From Ditylenchus dipsaci (Eukaryota > Nematoda > Chromadorea > Rhabditida > Anguinidae), in the NCBI GenBank assembly GCA_004194705.1, contig SADC01000005.1:248001-312000 (forward strand): DNA of 64,000 nt, given 5' to 3'. The position numbers and the translations under genes were made by a program. Under the pieces are notes generated by a model, which was given only the letters and a program-made list of their open reading frames with translations, ran no database searches and had not been told where the DNA came from. This document shows positions 32,560 to 44,979 of the stretch, piece after piece. The number at the start of each line of letters is the position of its first letter. The stretch's first letter is position 1.

Positions 32560-35500
32560 CTCAGCGAGAAACATGCATGCTCCTAATTGAAGTTTTGTTA
32601 AAAAAAGATGAATTTATAAGTCTGCCTATATACAAAAAAATTTAATTTCAAGTTTTTAAAGTATACAGGATGTCTAATAAAAACTGCACCATTATTAACA
32701 AAATAATGTCAATGGTTTCTCCGCGACCGGTAAAACACAAACAAAAATTTTTAGTTTCAGCCAAGAATTTACAAGACATGAAATCCTGAAAAAAATCAAA
32801 TAACAAGAGAATATATTGACTCAACCATTTGTAAATGAAAATTTGATTGAAATAGAAAAAAAAAAGTAAAAGGCAAGAATTCAAAAAAATGGTGCCGTTT
32901 TTATTGGACACCCTGTAGACAAATTATAATGATATTTCAGTGAGTCTTAGCAATGACGCTAAAATTATTAAGATTTAGAAAAAATGTTAAGAAAAAAATT
33001 ATCACCGAAGAGTTTGAGGTTTTTTTGAAAACCCCATTAATTATATAAAATAAAATAAAAAATTATATAATTTTTATTTATAAAAGATTAAATTAAAATT
33101 AACCTCAACTGGCCAGGCAGGTAAGGGCATAAGGAAGTTAGTAGGATATGGATAGTCGTCATTGCAAGGTAAAAAAAAGCTTCCTGAATGTAATCAAGAA
33201 GATAATCGACATCAGATGCATCTTGCAGAACAGACTTTGCCTCAATGTTGAAAATTTCGTTGAGTTTATTAATGTTCGCTAAAAAATGCTTATCAGTTAA
33301 AGTATCTCTAAAGGACTTCAACTTTGTTTATTTTTCAGCGAATCACTAATTTTGCTCAAAAAATGCTGATAAAAAAATTGGCTGTTTTTTTCTGATTGTC
33401 GAAATATTTGCTGATTTTCGTTGAGGTTTGCTGATTTTTTTCTTATTTGTCTAATATGTTTCATGACTTTGAAACCCGACTCCCGACGTAAAAACAAAAA
33501 TGAGTATTTTGGTAAAATCACTTTAAAACTACTAAATGTTAAATGGTTAACTCTTGATAAAAAGTATTCTAAAACAATTTGCATATTTCTATAACATCAA
33601 ACGTGGAGACCTTGTTCACATTATACAGTCGACGCTCGATAGTGCATTTCTCTCGGGAGCAATATCGAGGCTGAATTTAATATAGAGAGGACGCAACATA
33701 GAAGGTGTGGTCAAATTATGGCTTGACTATTTAATCCCCCCACGGAGTGATCAGGTACAGGAGATATAACATCTGTTCATGTTTCTACAACATTCAAGTC
33801 ATCAGTTTGGAATATTCTTGTAGTATAGATTCTATTTGAGTTAGTAAAATCCTTTGCTGCATCATAAATTTCGTGGATAGGATCACCTTAGATTTTGTAA
33901 ATAAAAGAATGTTGTAACATGATCTAATCTTACAGTTAACACTCTAAAGGCAGCTGATTTCCAGGTCTTTCGTCTGCAAGACTTTAAGTCCTTTTTGTTA
34001 ATTTTTTGTAAATAGTATGCAGAGGTGTAACCAGAATTTTTTTTTCAGGAGGCGCTAAAGCCACCCCCTGTCCTCAGAGAGTTTGTATTAATGAAAAACT
34101 TAGTTATTGATTATAGTTATCAAAAAAAAAAACTAAATTTTAGGCACTTTTGTTTTTAAAAGGCCATATCTCAATATCAGATCTTAAAAATTGTTCTGTA
34201 AAATTGGTTTTGGAACGTAATCTGCTCTATAAGATGGTTTATAAAAATGTGTAACACTCATACCTGAACTGAACTTATGATCGAAATTGAAACTCACGCA
34301 CTTTGAAAACAACCAAATATTTGTTTTTATGATATCTTTTATATTTTTTTTAATTGTCTGGTTAAACAATTATTCTTTGGCGCTGCTGTGTATACCCCAC
34401 CCGATAATTTTAGACATACATATAGCTGATTTATTCATATAGTTTACATTTTAAGGTCAAAAAGCCCATATTTAAAGGACCAAAGGGCTGTATTGGAAGG
34501 GAAAGGACAAAATAAGGCTACTTTGAAAGGCCATTTTTAGGGTATACTGTCTGAAAAATAAAAATGTTAAACAAAGTTTTGAATACTGGGGCTACCGCAT
34601 AAATAAAGTCTGCTAGGCATGCTTTTTCGTGCATCCAGAGTCACTTCTGAGTGATTTTGTGTCTGAGGTATGTGACTGTGCGCATCTCAACCTTAAGCCC
34701 CCTCCATGCATCCAGAGTTACTTTCGAGTGATTTGTGTCTAAGGTATGTGAGTGTGCACATCTCAACTCCAAGTCCCCTTTTGGGTTGCAGTGACGAGTC
34801 CCCCACCGGGAGTGATCAGGTGAAGGAGATAACCTCATATTCGTGTTTCTCGACCCCGATTTCATGGGAAGCCGCGGGGAGAAATAGAAGGCCACTTTTA
34901 TGGCAGATCGTTAAAAAGGTGATTTTTGTATTCTTCCACTGTCTTACCATGTTTTTAAACTTGGGCCGTGGCAAAATAGACTCTATATTTATTTTATGAG
35001 GAAGAGTACTTCTAGGAAAAGTACTTCTCCTCCTTCTATTCCCTTCCTCTCCCTATACAGACTGGTTTTCCGTATGATGTCATGTAGCCTGATATGATAT
35101 GATATCACCGGGTTGATATCATCTATGATATAATTTGGTCGTGTAACTCAGCAAGATAATTGCCAACTGCTTTCTTCACCTGTGCTCTCAAAACACGAGG
35201 AGATACATTTAGTTAGCACATCCTTTTGCAAATTTGACCGAAGTAAAAAAGTTCACACTCCAGATTCGGAGACACGAAGCCCTTTAACAACAGTGCAAAG
35301 ATGCATACAGTAAATCCTTAAAAGAAGCAGCAAAACGTTATGCCGACACGTTTCAACTGAGTATGGAAAAAGGGGAATGTAAAGGAATTGCTACTTTAGC
35401 ACTTAAATTTTTTTTGCGTGTTATAACACGCAACTATGGCATCTGCGAAGTCCAGAAACCCTGTCATATTTGACGTATTCAATCCCCGCTCCCTTTGGGC

Positions 35501-38500
35501 AGGATCAACCTGTGTCAAATCACATTGTGCGCCGCAAATTGTGCCAAAATCAGATTGTGCCACCGCAAATTGTGCCGCGGTTTTATGCATTTCACTGTAA
35601 AAATCATCAATTTTTATTCTTTTATTTCCTTTCTTTTATTTTTATTCTGGACAGTCTGATTTTGGCTCAATTGCGGTGGCACAATGTGATTTGACACAGG
35701 CTGCATCTGCCCCTCCCTTTCACTCATTTGAATTGGATTTTCTCAATAACGAACTATAGACTAATTGAATAATAATTTTTACATCATCTAAAGTAAAACT
35801 GCTGATATCACTTGATATCATCTCATTATCGTGATATCACCATGATATTATATCATATCATGCAAACATGGCGTTCATGATGTCAGTTTTGACTTTTGGC
35901 ACAATCGTGATCGCAAAATGGGATCACGACATCCTTAACCGTCTAAAATTCGAAAAATTCGCATTTTTCAAAGCATTTATTCAATTTCTTCGAGAGGATG
36001 TAATATAGAGCGACCTTACGCAGTCCGGACCGGCCTAAGCCGGACGCAACATCGAGCTAGACGCAATTTAGAGAATCCATTATAAGGAGAATGATAATTG
36101 ACTAACCAAACCGAGAAAAGTGGACTCAGTATCGAGCTGGACGCAATATCTAGCGTAGACTGTATACAAGCAGAAAAAAAATATGGCCTTTTTGATTGAG
36201 ATGTTTTCTGCTTAACTCCTCGTCGTCGGTTCGACTAAGTTATTTTTTGCGAAAAAATATCGGATTGTGTATATATAAAAGTATAGAAGATCAAACTTGA
36301 GCCCTCTTTGATAATCGATGGCACAGCATTGCCTAAGCTGTTGAAAATTCAAAAAGGTGGAAGGACCAGAACAAGAGAATTCTCTAGCAGTGTATTATGG
36401 CCGAAACTTTGCATAAAGCTTTAACCGTTAACTACAAAAACTAACTTTTAGACAGATTAGTAAGGGCAGCATATCCTTTGAGAATAGCTTCAATCTTACA
36501 GCCAGAGTCAGCAAAAGTCTTTTGAATAAGAGCTGAAGCTGCATCAAATGGAACTCCTCCATGCCTAAATTGTATCATTGGAGCTGAAGATGCCCAAGCT
36601 CTGAAAAAACTGTTTTTACACTAAATTATAACTGGAATAATACCCAGTGACAATGTTGGGGTATTTCATTCTGAACCAAGCAGCCAGCATGCCTCCATAA
36701 GATCCTCCGAAGGCGATCACAGGTGTGTCTGAGCTGATATTAAATTTGGTTTTGACGTATGGAATAAGGGTGGCATAGTCGGCCAAGGCTTGCTGGGTGT
36801 TTAAGTATCTAAGGCCAGCAACATCCTTTAAAGTCAACAAGGTTTAAAATTACTTGTTTTCATTTTCTCTTATTAGCCAGGAATTTATAATAAGACAGTG
36901 CCGCTAACTTCAATAGTTTGTATCGGCCTAAGGTTCTAGTGGACTATCTGTTGCCTTTTTTGCCTTGGTCCCCCCTGTTGATTTTTAACAAATTTAAGCA
37001 CTTTTGTCTTGGTCCCCCCTGCTGATTTTAACAAAATTGAGATTAACATTTTTGTACCGAAATTTTCTGCATGCCCCAATGCGATGCGCTCGTTTAATTT
37101 TTAAAACATTAATCAGAGGATTTTCAGTCAAACGCTTTTATTCTTACAATATACAATTCACGTAGAAAGAAAATACATATCATAATTACAAATAGTATAT
37201 ATTTTTGACACCTGTTCGAAGAACTTTTCCAAAGGATCCACTTTCTCAATTTTGGAGTGCTGCCTGAATACCGCCTCTGCAATGTAGGATGCTATTAGCT
37301 CGTTTCTCGTTCCACGAATTCGTTTGATCTTGTGCTTAGCCAGCATCCAGAATCATTTTACTTTGTTTGTATGCACGCGACCGTTTAACAATCCGCATGT
37401 TCACATCACATTTGTCGCAATTCATAGTATTCCTTAGCAAGTTGAGGCCAACCAAAGCTTTGAGCACATCATCGTGAGAACAGAGGAAGAGACGGCGCAG
37501 GCAAAGCGATCCAAAATCCAGCAATTGCACAAGAGAGACGGGTCAACAATGGAGTGCCTCATATTCGGGAAATGACAAGATCTGAAAAGGAAAGTAATAA
37601 ATAACATATAATTTGAGACCAACGGTATTATTAAAAAAAGATCTTTAAACACGTGTCACAGCAAATTAATGAAGTAAAATGCAAGTACAAGTAAACGAAA
37701 TTTAAATTTTCGTGACAAAACAAAAAAGAACTTGAAACAAATCTTAAAGTCATCATGAAATCAACAGGGGGACCAAGGCAAAAAAGGCAACAGATAGTCC
37801 ACTAGAACCGATCACAGTAAATTCACGCACAACTGTTTGAATTTTCCTAATTTCCAGGAGCTCTACCGATTTTGCAGTTGGGATCAGGGTGGTATCCTCA
37901 GCCGGCTGGGTTTAATTTCAGCCATCAGCTGGCTGAGTCTGATGGCTGAGGAAATCGTTGAGGATACCACCCTGGTTAAGATTTCGGTTAAGGCCGAAAA
38001 ATTTTAAAATCGACCCGAAAACTTCCTGATTTTTTGCGGTATTGAAAAAAAGCCATGGTAGCCACCAAAGAGCCTCATTGGATAAAATAAGTATATTATG
38101 GTTATTTATAAAAGTCATTTATCAATGGTTAAAAAAAATTGCACCCGAAAAAAGTGTCATCTGAAACTTTTAAAGCCCATTTTTTAATTTTGCTAGTTTT
38201 TTTGGTCAGCATAGCCCAAAACCTTTTCGCATTCTTCAAAATAAAATAACAGCTGACCTTAAGACTGCCTTCTCCCATTGGCATAGAGCTTCTTCTGCCA
38301 TAATAGCGGTGTTCACCAAACACAATAGCAGCATTAAAGACTGGCGCGAGATCAAACATTATTCCCTTAAGAGATTAATTTACATTTTATCTGCAAGTAA
38401 AAATGTATTTTTTACATATTAAAAGGACCATACTTATTGATGCAAATATAAATTTGGACGCTACTATGATATATCCACTAACACCACATGGGGGGGGCTT

Positions 38501-41500
38501 ATATCATAGTAGCGCCAAGGATTCGGGGGAGGGGGGTCGGTAAATCATAGTGGCTGTTTGGGGGGGGGGGGCTGGTGAGTATATCATAGTGGTGCCAAAT
38601 TTGGCAAATTTAAATGCGCGCGGAACACTTCTCTTTTGTCTCTCACTCTACTCTTTGAGTTATTTGAGCGACTCAAAAGAGCAGAGTGAGAGACGAAAGA
38701 GAAGTGTCCCGCGCGCATTTGAATTTGTCAAATTCTCATTTGCATCAACAAGTACGGTCCTTTAAGATGTTTATATTGAGAAATTTTAGGACTTTTGAAA
38801 TAAAGCCTAGTTTATTGACTCTTTAGCGCTACAATGTGGGGATATCTGCTTCAGTCCATGAGGTTTTTTGGAGGCACGGGTAGGACAAGATCAAACATAA
38901 CTTAGACTCATATGTGAATACAAAGTGGTCTGAAAAATCCTGTCGATTCAAAACTCTTATATCTTTTTAACTCCTCCGGATTTTGAAATTCTGTCGTTAC
39001 AGCCATTCTTAAAATTATGAGCCATCGCGTTTGGTATATAATGTCAAAAACACAATTTTTGCTTCGTATCCCTGTGGTTTGGATCCAAGTCCGTTTATGG
39101 CATCTAGATGGGCAATACCTAAACCACAATGGGGTGTTGGCAAGCAAAAATCGTGTTTCTGGCAATTTTATACCGTTCTCAATCACCCGTGATTCTAAGA
39201 ATGGTTGTGAAGACAAAATTCAAAATCTCAACAGGGCAGATCAAGGCAAAACACCTGCTCCATTTCGGAATGGTGCCCGCAAAAAATCTTATAAACAGAT
39301 ATTCTCTACTTCAAAATCTTTTTCTAGTCACGGTGTTTATGAATTACTTTGCAACAATTTAACAATGATCGTCTTAAACTTACGGTGACTTCTGCAAAAA
39401 GCTCAATAGCACCTTCATTGCCGGTGTAGAAGAAAAGTGGACCACCAGGTTTGTATGAATCCATGTTGTAAAGGTATCTAAACACCTTTTTGCTTTTACC
39501 GTATTTCCTCTAATAGAACCCCCGGGGCTTCTATTTTATGGATGCCCTCAAAGGGGCCTATATTAGAGGGGAGGGGCTTGTATTGGAGGGGGGGGGCTTT
39601 TATTTTTTAAAACTCGCCGCGCCGAAGTCGCGGAAAGGGCTGCAGTTGATGCTTTCCTCCTGCCCTTTGGTCTTAGGTATCTTCTCCTTTTTGTTCCTTT
39701 TTTTCATCCCTCGGTTTATGTATCCCTTCCATACTTACGGTTTCCTGGTGGACAGTCCACGCATTTCCCACCTTGTTTTGCTGGAGCTTGACTTCTTGTC
39801 ATTGGTTTGTGTAGCTCTGCTAATTGCGCGACTTTTTTGCGAGAAGGGGTTCCTTTTTGCTTGAATTCACAGCACAGCATCCGGTGAACCATATGATTTC
39901 GACACACATTTCTGTTGCACTTCTATAAAAATTCGTTTACGTTAAAAGCATAATAACATAAAAACATACCTCGCACGTGCTTATGGCTTGCTCACTTCGA
40001 CAGATAAAACACCAATATACAGACGTCTGTGCCTTTCCGGCTTATTTGTTGTGAAATTGTTGCCTGTACTCTCAATTTTTGGTAGTCAGCGGTGGGAAAG
40101 ACGGCATTTAGACGGCGTTTGTCTTTGTGGTTGCATCAGCTGTTGTCCTAGTATATGAAGAAAGCTTCTACGGTCTTCAGCGTTGCCTTCTCTATCTTTG
40201 TTGATTTTGATAGAGCACCCAAGTATTTTGCATCACAAGATCAACAAGCCGAAACGAAACCTAAACATAAAATATGCATATTATATTTTGCGAGATGAAA
40301 ATGCAACTCACTCGTTGAGACTATCGTCTTGTAGTTGGAGAAAAGCTGGAGTGCTTAGTCATTGGTCAAATTTGTTACTCCAAATTTGGTCTTGTTGTAA
40401 TCGACAATCATTGCGGGTTTTTGGGATTCTTGTCGTTGCCGCATGTGATGACATGTGAATATACGAGAACCCATTTTCGTTTGTTAACTTGCAGTTTGGC
40501 CAGCGTTCTTGCCGGTGAACGTATTTTGTGCGGTTTATCTATAGCACAGCTTTGTAATTAAAACGTCAAATACAATAAGTTACCTCAATTTCTTCGCTAA
40601 CAAATCCTTTGGTAGTCATAGTCGACTCGTCTTATTGTTCCAATTAAAAAACTACTGTTCCAATTATGCGCGTCTTTATATGTCGCGCGCAAAATGAAAA
40701 GTCGCGCAATTAGCAGAGCTACACAAACTAATGACAAGAAGTCAAGCTCCAGCAAAACAAGGTCGAAAATGCGTGGACTGACACAAACAGTCCATTCCAA
40801 TATTGTGTCGAAAATGCACAAACGATGTTAAAGGAAACGCATAAAATAGTATTGCATTGTTTACTATGAAATTATTTTGTCATTTTACTGTGAACATAAA
40901 CACATTATACTGTGGTCAAAAGCAAAATTTGGTTTTATTTAGCAAGCGTTAATTTTATTTCTTTCGTGTCGAAAAAGTCGTTTGATTCACGCCAACTTTG
41001 CAGAAAAGTGACCCTAAGGCAGTTCCAACCGAAGAATCCGAATCGGCTCAGAATTTGCTAACAGGCTTTTTAAGAGCGTTTGATCACAGGTTTGCAAAAG
41101 TCCGGAAATTTCAAATTTGGGTAATTTAATTGCTATTAGGTCAAGTCTAGCAATTGCATGAGAAGCATAGGTATGTAATATGTCATTTGAAAGCCCTTGT
41201 CCTGCGCTACATTTTGGTATAAAGGTTGTTTGAGATAACCCAAGACTTTGCTCATTACTCATCAAATTTGGGCTGATTAGCTTATGTGAGAAATGGATTC
41301 AGCGTTCTTATTACCACCAACAAAATACCCGTAAAATAGTAGATGTAGTTTTTGCTTTGAACACTCATTCACAAGTTTATCAAAAAATGATGCAAATCTA
41401 AAGGTATCTTTTACCACGTTTAGCAACATTTATTTATCAAAAAAAATGATTCTGGGGTTTATATAAAAAAGGGGCTTATATTTTAGGATACCCACTAGAG

Positions 41501-41850
41501 GGGAGGGGGCTTATATCAGAGGGGGGGGGCTTATAATAGGAGGGGGGCTTCTATTAGAGGAAATACGGTATATCACCGAATTCAAATCACTTCAAAGAAA
41601 AAGTGTTTGTAGAGTCAGCAACAAAATGGTCAACTGGCATTTTGTCATAGTAGTCTGTCGAGTATTTGATTCCAGCTTGGTTGTATTCAGAACTGCTTTC
41701 ATCTTTCTGAGATGTGTGCAAATAAAAACTGTTTTTGACGCTGGAATAAGACGCTGGATCAACTAGTCTAGGGGTCTTTTGAACTATCAAGCTTGAGCCA
41801 ATAGAAACTAAAAAACATAGCCAAGAAATGAGCACGAAATATGAATTCAT
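32300..41850 (-). CDS. Serine carboxypeptidase, peptidase family S28 (lysosomal Pro-X carboxypeptidase / DPP2-like), 3' end not found
   Basis: S28 enzymes cleave at proline in lysosomes or after secretion. Minus-strand exons: 41850-41591, 39477-39384, 38365-38258, 36825-36644, 36600-36446, 33321-33104 and about 32559-32300; the first five join in phase. Exon 1 encodes a signal peptide ([20 protein letters not shown]) and the propeptide-like [10 protein letters not shown]. Then [27 protein letters not shown]...FGEHRYYG, the nucleophile motif [51 protein letters not shown] and FYNSTSAC...CTEIVISMC. Frame corrections are needed near 33158 and in exon 7, which also has an in-frame TGA. Exon 5 ends in phase 1 while exon 6 starts in phase 0. 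The exons carrying the catalytic Asp and His were not found. Confidence 0.8.
32666..32915. mobile_element. Mariner-type MITE with TA duplication in a peptidase intron
   Basis: TA at 32664-32665 and 32916-32917. Tips are CAGGATGTCTAATAAAAAC and the inverted GTTTTTATTGGACACCCTG. 250 bp, between S28 exons 6 and 7. Confidence 0.75.
34570..35040. repeat. Family A copy, rearranged
   Basis: The core end GAGTGATTTGTGTCTAAGG appears twice in tandem (about 34650 and 34728), followed by the arm sequence CGTGTTTCTCGACCCCGAT at 34841. The donor arm is lost. It appears to be two partial copies joined. Confidence 0.65.
35075..35875. mobile_element. Element with TGATATGATATC-rich inverted ends
   Basis: GATGTCATGTAGCCTGATAT at the left and ATATCATATCATGCAAAC at the right are inverted; both have clustered GATATCA motifs. 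Inside, a GTGTCAAATCACATTGTGCG/CACAATGTGATTTGACACAG pair (about 35513 and 35680) forms an inner inverted repeat. A similar GATATGA cluster is at 63575-63790. Confidence 0.55.
36932..37809. mobile_element. 878-bp DNA transposon with 50-bp perfect-tip TIRs in a peptidase intron
   Basis: GGTTCTAGTGGACTATCTGT at 36932 is exactly inverted at 37809; near-perfect pairing continues about 50 bp through CCTTGGTCCCCC. The minus strand inside carries [20 protein letters not shown] and further on [15 protein letters not shown] in a shifted frame, loosely resembling the N-terminal zinc-ribbon region of Merlin/IS1016 (ISXO2-like) transposases. No target duplication was visible. It lies between S28 exons 3 and 4. 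Confidence 0.7.
37890..37975. repeat. CAGCCGGCTGAGG repeat cluster
   Basis: Inverted copies of CCTCAGCCGGCTGGG and CAGCTGGCTGAG flank GATACCACCCTGG. A longer cluster of the same unit lies at 46740-46945. Confidence 0.6.
38424..38765. repeat. MITE with AAGGACCATACTTRTTGATG ends
   Basis: The left end at 38424 (TTAAAAGGACCATACTTATT) is inverted at the right (ACAAGTACGGTCCTTTAAG). Inner 38628-38712 is the GACACTTCTCTTTTGTCTC hairpin. Flanking TTAAA on both sides suggests a TTAA-type target, but the exact boundary is ambiguous by one base. Related copy ends lie at 42427 and 46660. Confidence 0.65.
39497..41570. mobile_element. 2.07-kb element with TACCGTATTTCCTCTAATAG ends in peptidase intron 1
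   Basis: The terminal TACCGTATTTCCTCTAATAG is exactly inverted at 41551-41570. Subterminal GGGGAGGGGGCTTATA repeats occupy both ends. Inside, a segment of about 100 bp is duplicated in inverted orientation (39755-39840 and 40695-40780). Possible degenerate coding sequence on the minus strand near 39716-39907 ([12 protein letters not shown]) is not identifiable. It is the longest copy of the family to which the 28087-28344 MITE belongs. Confidence 0.65.
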
Positions 41851-41859
41851 CTGAATTTA

Positions 41860-43830
41860 GAGAAAGTTATTCGTTTTCACAAAATAATAAATGCTTTCTT
41901 TCTTATTAGGCTGTAGTAAAAAACTGCCAGTATAGAAAATCACCAAATCATTAAAATGTTTGTTGTCTCGAAAGGACTTTAAAAATAAAGATTCAGTTCA
42001 AGTTTGAACAGGATTAATCTGCAATGAATTCAGTGTTAGGATTCGGTTTTTTCTTAAAAAACTTTGTTTGTCGCTAAAATTTTTAAAATTTTTGATCTCT
42101 AAGACTCCTATTACTCCTGTAAAGTAGCCTTGCGAATTTGACGTCTAACAACGTACTATTTGCTACAACATTTTTACACTCTTTCAGGATAGTTTATACG
42201 GCTGTATAAATCTCCGTAAATTGTTTGAAAATATTTTCGGAATATTTCTGGAAATATTTCTAAAACTACGAAATGAATGTAAATAAGATATTATAATATC
42301 ACATGTGAAATTCCGGTAATTTTTTCAGCAAAAATTAACATATTAATTAAAACCTTTCATATTGAAATAATCGGCAGCAGTCGATTCTTCATCATCAAAC
42401 GGTGTTTCATTGACAAGTTTACTTAAAGGACCATAGCCGTCGCCGACAGCGAGAATTTCAAATGTTCGAATTCGCGTGGGACAGTTCTATTTCGTCTCGC
42501 ACTGTACTCTTTTGACTTGCTTCGAATGACTCAAAAGAGTAAAATGAAAGACGAAAGAGAACTGTCTCGCGCGAATCCAAACATTTGAAATTCTCGGAAT
42601 TATGTTTAAGGTGAGTGAGTGCGCGCATTTCTAACTCACAAACCATCTACGCACCTTCGGAGTTTGTATATTTTCGAAAGATTGGTTATGGAAATTAACT
42701 AACTCATTTCCGGAAATAATTTCACTGTCCAACCCTAATAGTTTACCTTGACCCCTAAGGTAAAAGGTCAAATTTTAGTCAAAAATTTTTTTAAATTTTT
42801 CGTCTTACCTAAAAACATATTTTCTACGCATTTTATGTGCTAAAACGTTGAAAAATATGATTTGGGCCAATGCGTAATATTGCAGTTTAGCCGAAATTGC
42901 TTAAAAGATAAAGTATAAAAAATACGTAACACTAATAAAAAAAGGCAATTAAGCAATTAATAAAAAAATATCGAAAAGAATGTCTATTAGCCAAAACTGA
43001 TAAGCTACTTTTTGATTAATACAATTTATAGATTTTTAATTAATATTTGTTAGAGTTGACATTATTGATAAAAAAATATTCAAAAAGAAATTCAAGCTAA
43101 AAATACAAAAGCCAATGAAACTTTGGGTGTAAACACAGTCAGTGCTCTAACAATACGAGGGCTTCCAGGAATCTTTTAAGTGCCATGTGTCTCACAAAGA
43201 AATGTTCGCTTGCACTTTTAGACGTGCATATTACTATTCAAAAATATAACAAGAAAACTTATAAATTATTTTTTCTACGATCTATTAATATCGAAAAATG
43301 TAATGGCGTTTTTACTTTTTAAGAAACAAAATATATAAGTCAATTTCTTAATTTTTTAAATGATAACAGTTTTATCTATAAGTTTTACATATAAAAATAA
43401 AAAAAAGGAACAAAAATTATATGGCTTTGCTATTTGGCTTAGGCTTGAAAGGGAGGGATCCTGACTGTGACCTAGGGATTATCAGATGAGAATTTTTTTC
43501 TGTGTATTCTTTTAGAGCATGCCTAAGTTCCTGACAAATCTGGCTCCCCAGCTCTAAAGGTCCATAAAACTTGGTAAAAGTTTAAAAAACACCTAGATAC
43601 CCATATCATGATTTTTCTTAGCTGACGCTTGGGCCATGGGTCGATCCTAAAAAATTTAGTGGCTTTGAGAGCTGGGAAGCCATATTCATAAGGAACTTGT
43701 GCACGCTCTACAAGAACACACACATAATTTGTTTTATCGAAATTAGCCCACGTCACAGTCACAGCCGCACCCCCGCACCTATTTTTTTTAACGAGAGGGG
43801 TTATTCATAAACACAACAAGTATCTAAATA
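41860..43830. other. Region upstream of the peptidase: MITE fragments, no firm gene
   Basis: A promoter for the minus-strand peptidase should lie just above 41850. At 42345-42427 (minus) an open stretch PLSKLVNETPFDDEESTAAD ends by a MITE boundary and may be an exon scrap. 42427-42610 is the GGACC MITE/hairpin family, and 42588-42665 a partial family A core in plus sense (TTTAAG then GTGAGT). Otherwise AT-rich. Confidence 0.4.
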
Positions 43831-43832
43831 AC

Positions 43833-44752
43833 CAGGGAACCTCAAGTAGTTTTTTTTAAATACTTCCTTGAGAGATTTTTTTCGAAGATTCTTGCAAAGT
43901 ATCCCGAAGTTATATTTTAAAATGCTGCTGATAAGTTTAGGTCTTTTGAAAAATTAGGGACAAATGGACGCCGAAGTTACCGAAAAACCATGATAGGTAT
44001 CGTGGTTTAGCCTATTTTTAGGTGGTCGTTGTTTCATAAGTTCTCTGAGTATAACTTTTATAGGTTGATTTCTTGCATGTCATAATCATGCTGATTAGTA
44101 TTTTGGAAAGCTTTTCACTTCTTTTCGAAATTTCTGGAAGAGGCCGACTTCTGAGAGTGGCGGGAATTCAAATAGTCGCTCTTTTTTTCAAGGGACTCGA
44201 TTTTTTTAAATTTCAGTTTTGATAAGAATGTATTTTACTCTTTATGGTAGCGCAGATGAAAGCCCAGCATCTAGGCTATTACTTGTGTAGACAATGGTGT
44301 GAATAACATGTGTGTAACTATATAAAAATGTATAGAAAACTTTATCAAGAAGGTTGACAGGACACCTGGATTCCAAAATTAGCATCTCCATGTTGACGTT
44401 CTCGTTAAAAAACATTCTAGTTTTTTATAGTTACACACGTTATTTACACCATTGAATGGCCTAGATGCTGGGCTAAAAAGTTGCGCTAACATAAAGAGCA
44501 AGAAATCAACCCATAAAAGTTGGATACTCGAAAAAGTTATGAAACAAAGGCCACTCAAAACTAGGCTAAAACCATGATACCCGTATTGCGGGTTTTTCGG
44601 TAATTTTGGGTGGCCATTTGTCTTTAATTTTATAAAAATCCTTGACAGATCAGCAGCATTTCCTAATATAACAACGGGGTGTTCTACAAGAATCTTTAAA
44701 AAAATATCTCAATGAATCTGTGAAAAAAACTACTCGGTGTTCCCTGGTGAAA
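43833..44752. repeat. 920-bp foldback element with about 340-bp arms
   Basis: CCAGGGAACCTCAAGTAGTT at the left is inverted at the right (AACTACTCGGTGTTCCCTGG). Arms stay alignable through ACCATGATAGGTATCGTGG and TAGGTTGATTTCT. The middle (44200-44480) also contains inverted pairs (GCCCAGCATCTAGGC). No ORF. Confidence 0.75.
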
Positions 44753-44979
44753 CGTGTCTCAAAAAGTGATTAATTTAGAAAATTTTGAAATGAACTGTCA
44801 ACGTCAAAACAGTCAAAAAACCAGGCGGTTCTTCCATAGTACACCTAGAATTTTGACCTCTAACACGGGTCAAACGGTTTTCCTAGACCCTACCCTGATT
44901 CTGTGATTAACTCCAACCGCCTCCAGCCAATGAATGAATTTTACAGCAATTTTGACCAATTCCGATCTCCTTCTACTAG

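Larger units (their letters stand above)
33626..36162. mobile_element. 2.5-kb pogo-like element (nested) in a peptidase intron
   Basis: TA precedes CAGTCGACGCTCGATAGTGC at 33626 and TA follows the inverted right tip (CTAGCGTAGACTG) at 36162. Inside are family A pieces (33735-33790, 34570-35040), and an inner element at about 35075-35875 with TGATATGATATGATATC tips. No transposase frame is preserved. The pairing of these two ends is inferred from tip similarity. Confidence 0.5.

Noticed and set aside
42345..42427. Minus-strand open stretch PLSKLVNETPFDDEESTAAD as an exon
   Set aside because: Coding-like composition but only 80 bp, one side ends at a MITE boundary, and no neighbouring exon could be linked.
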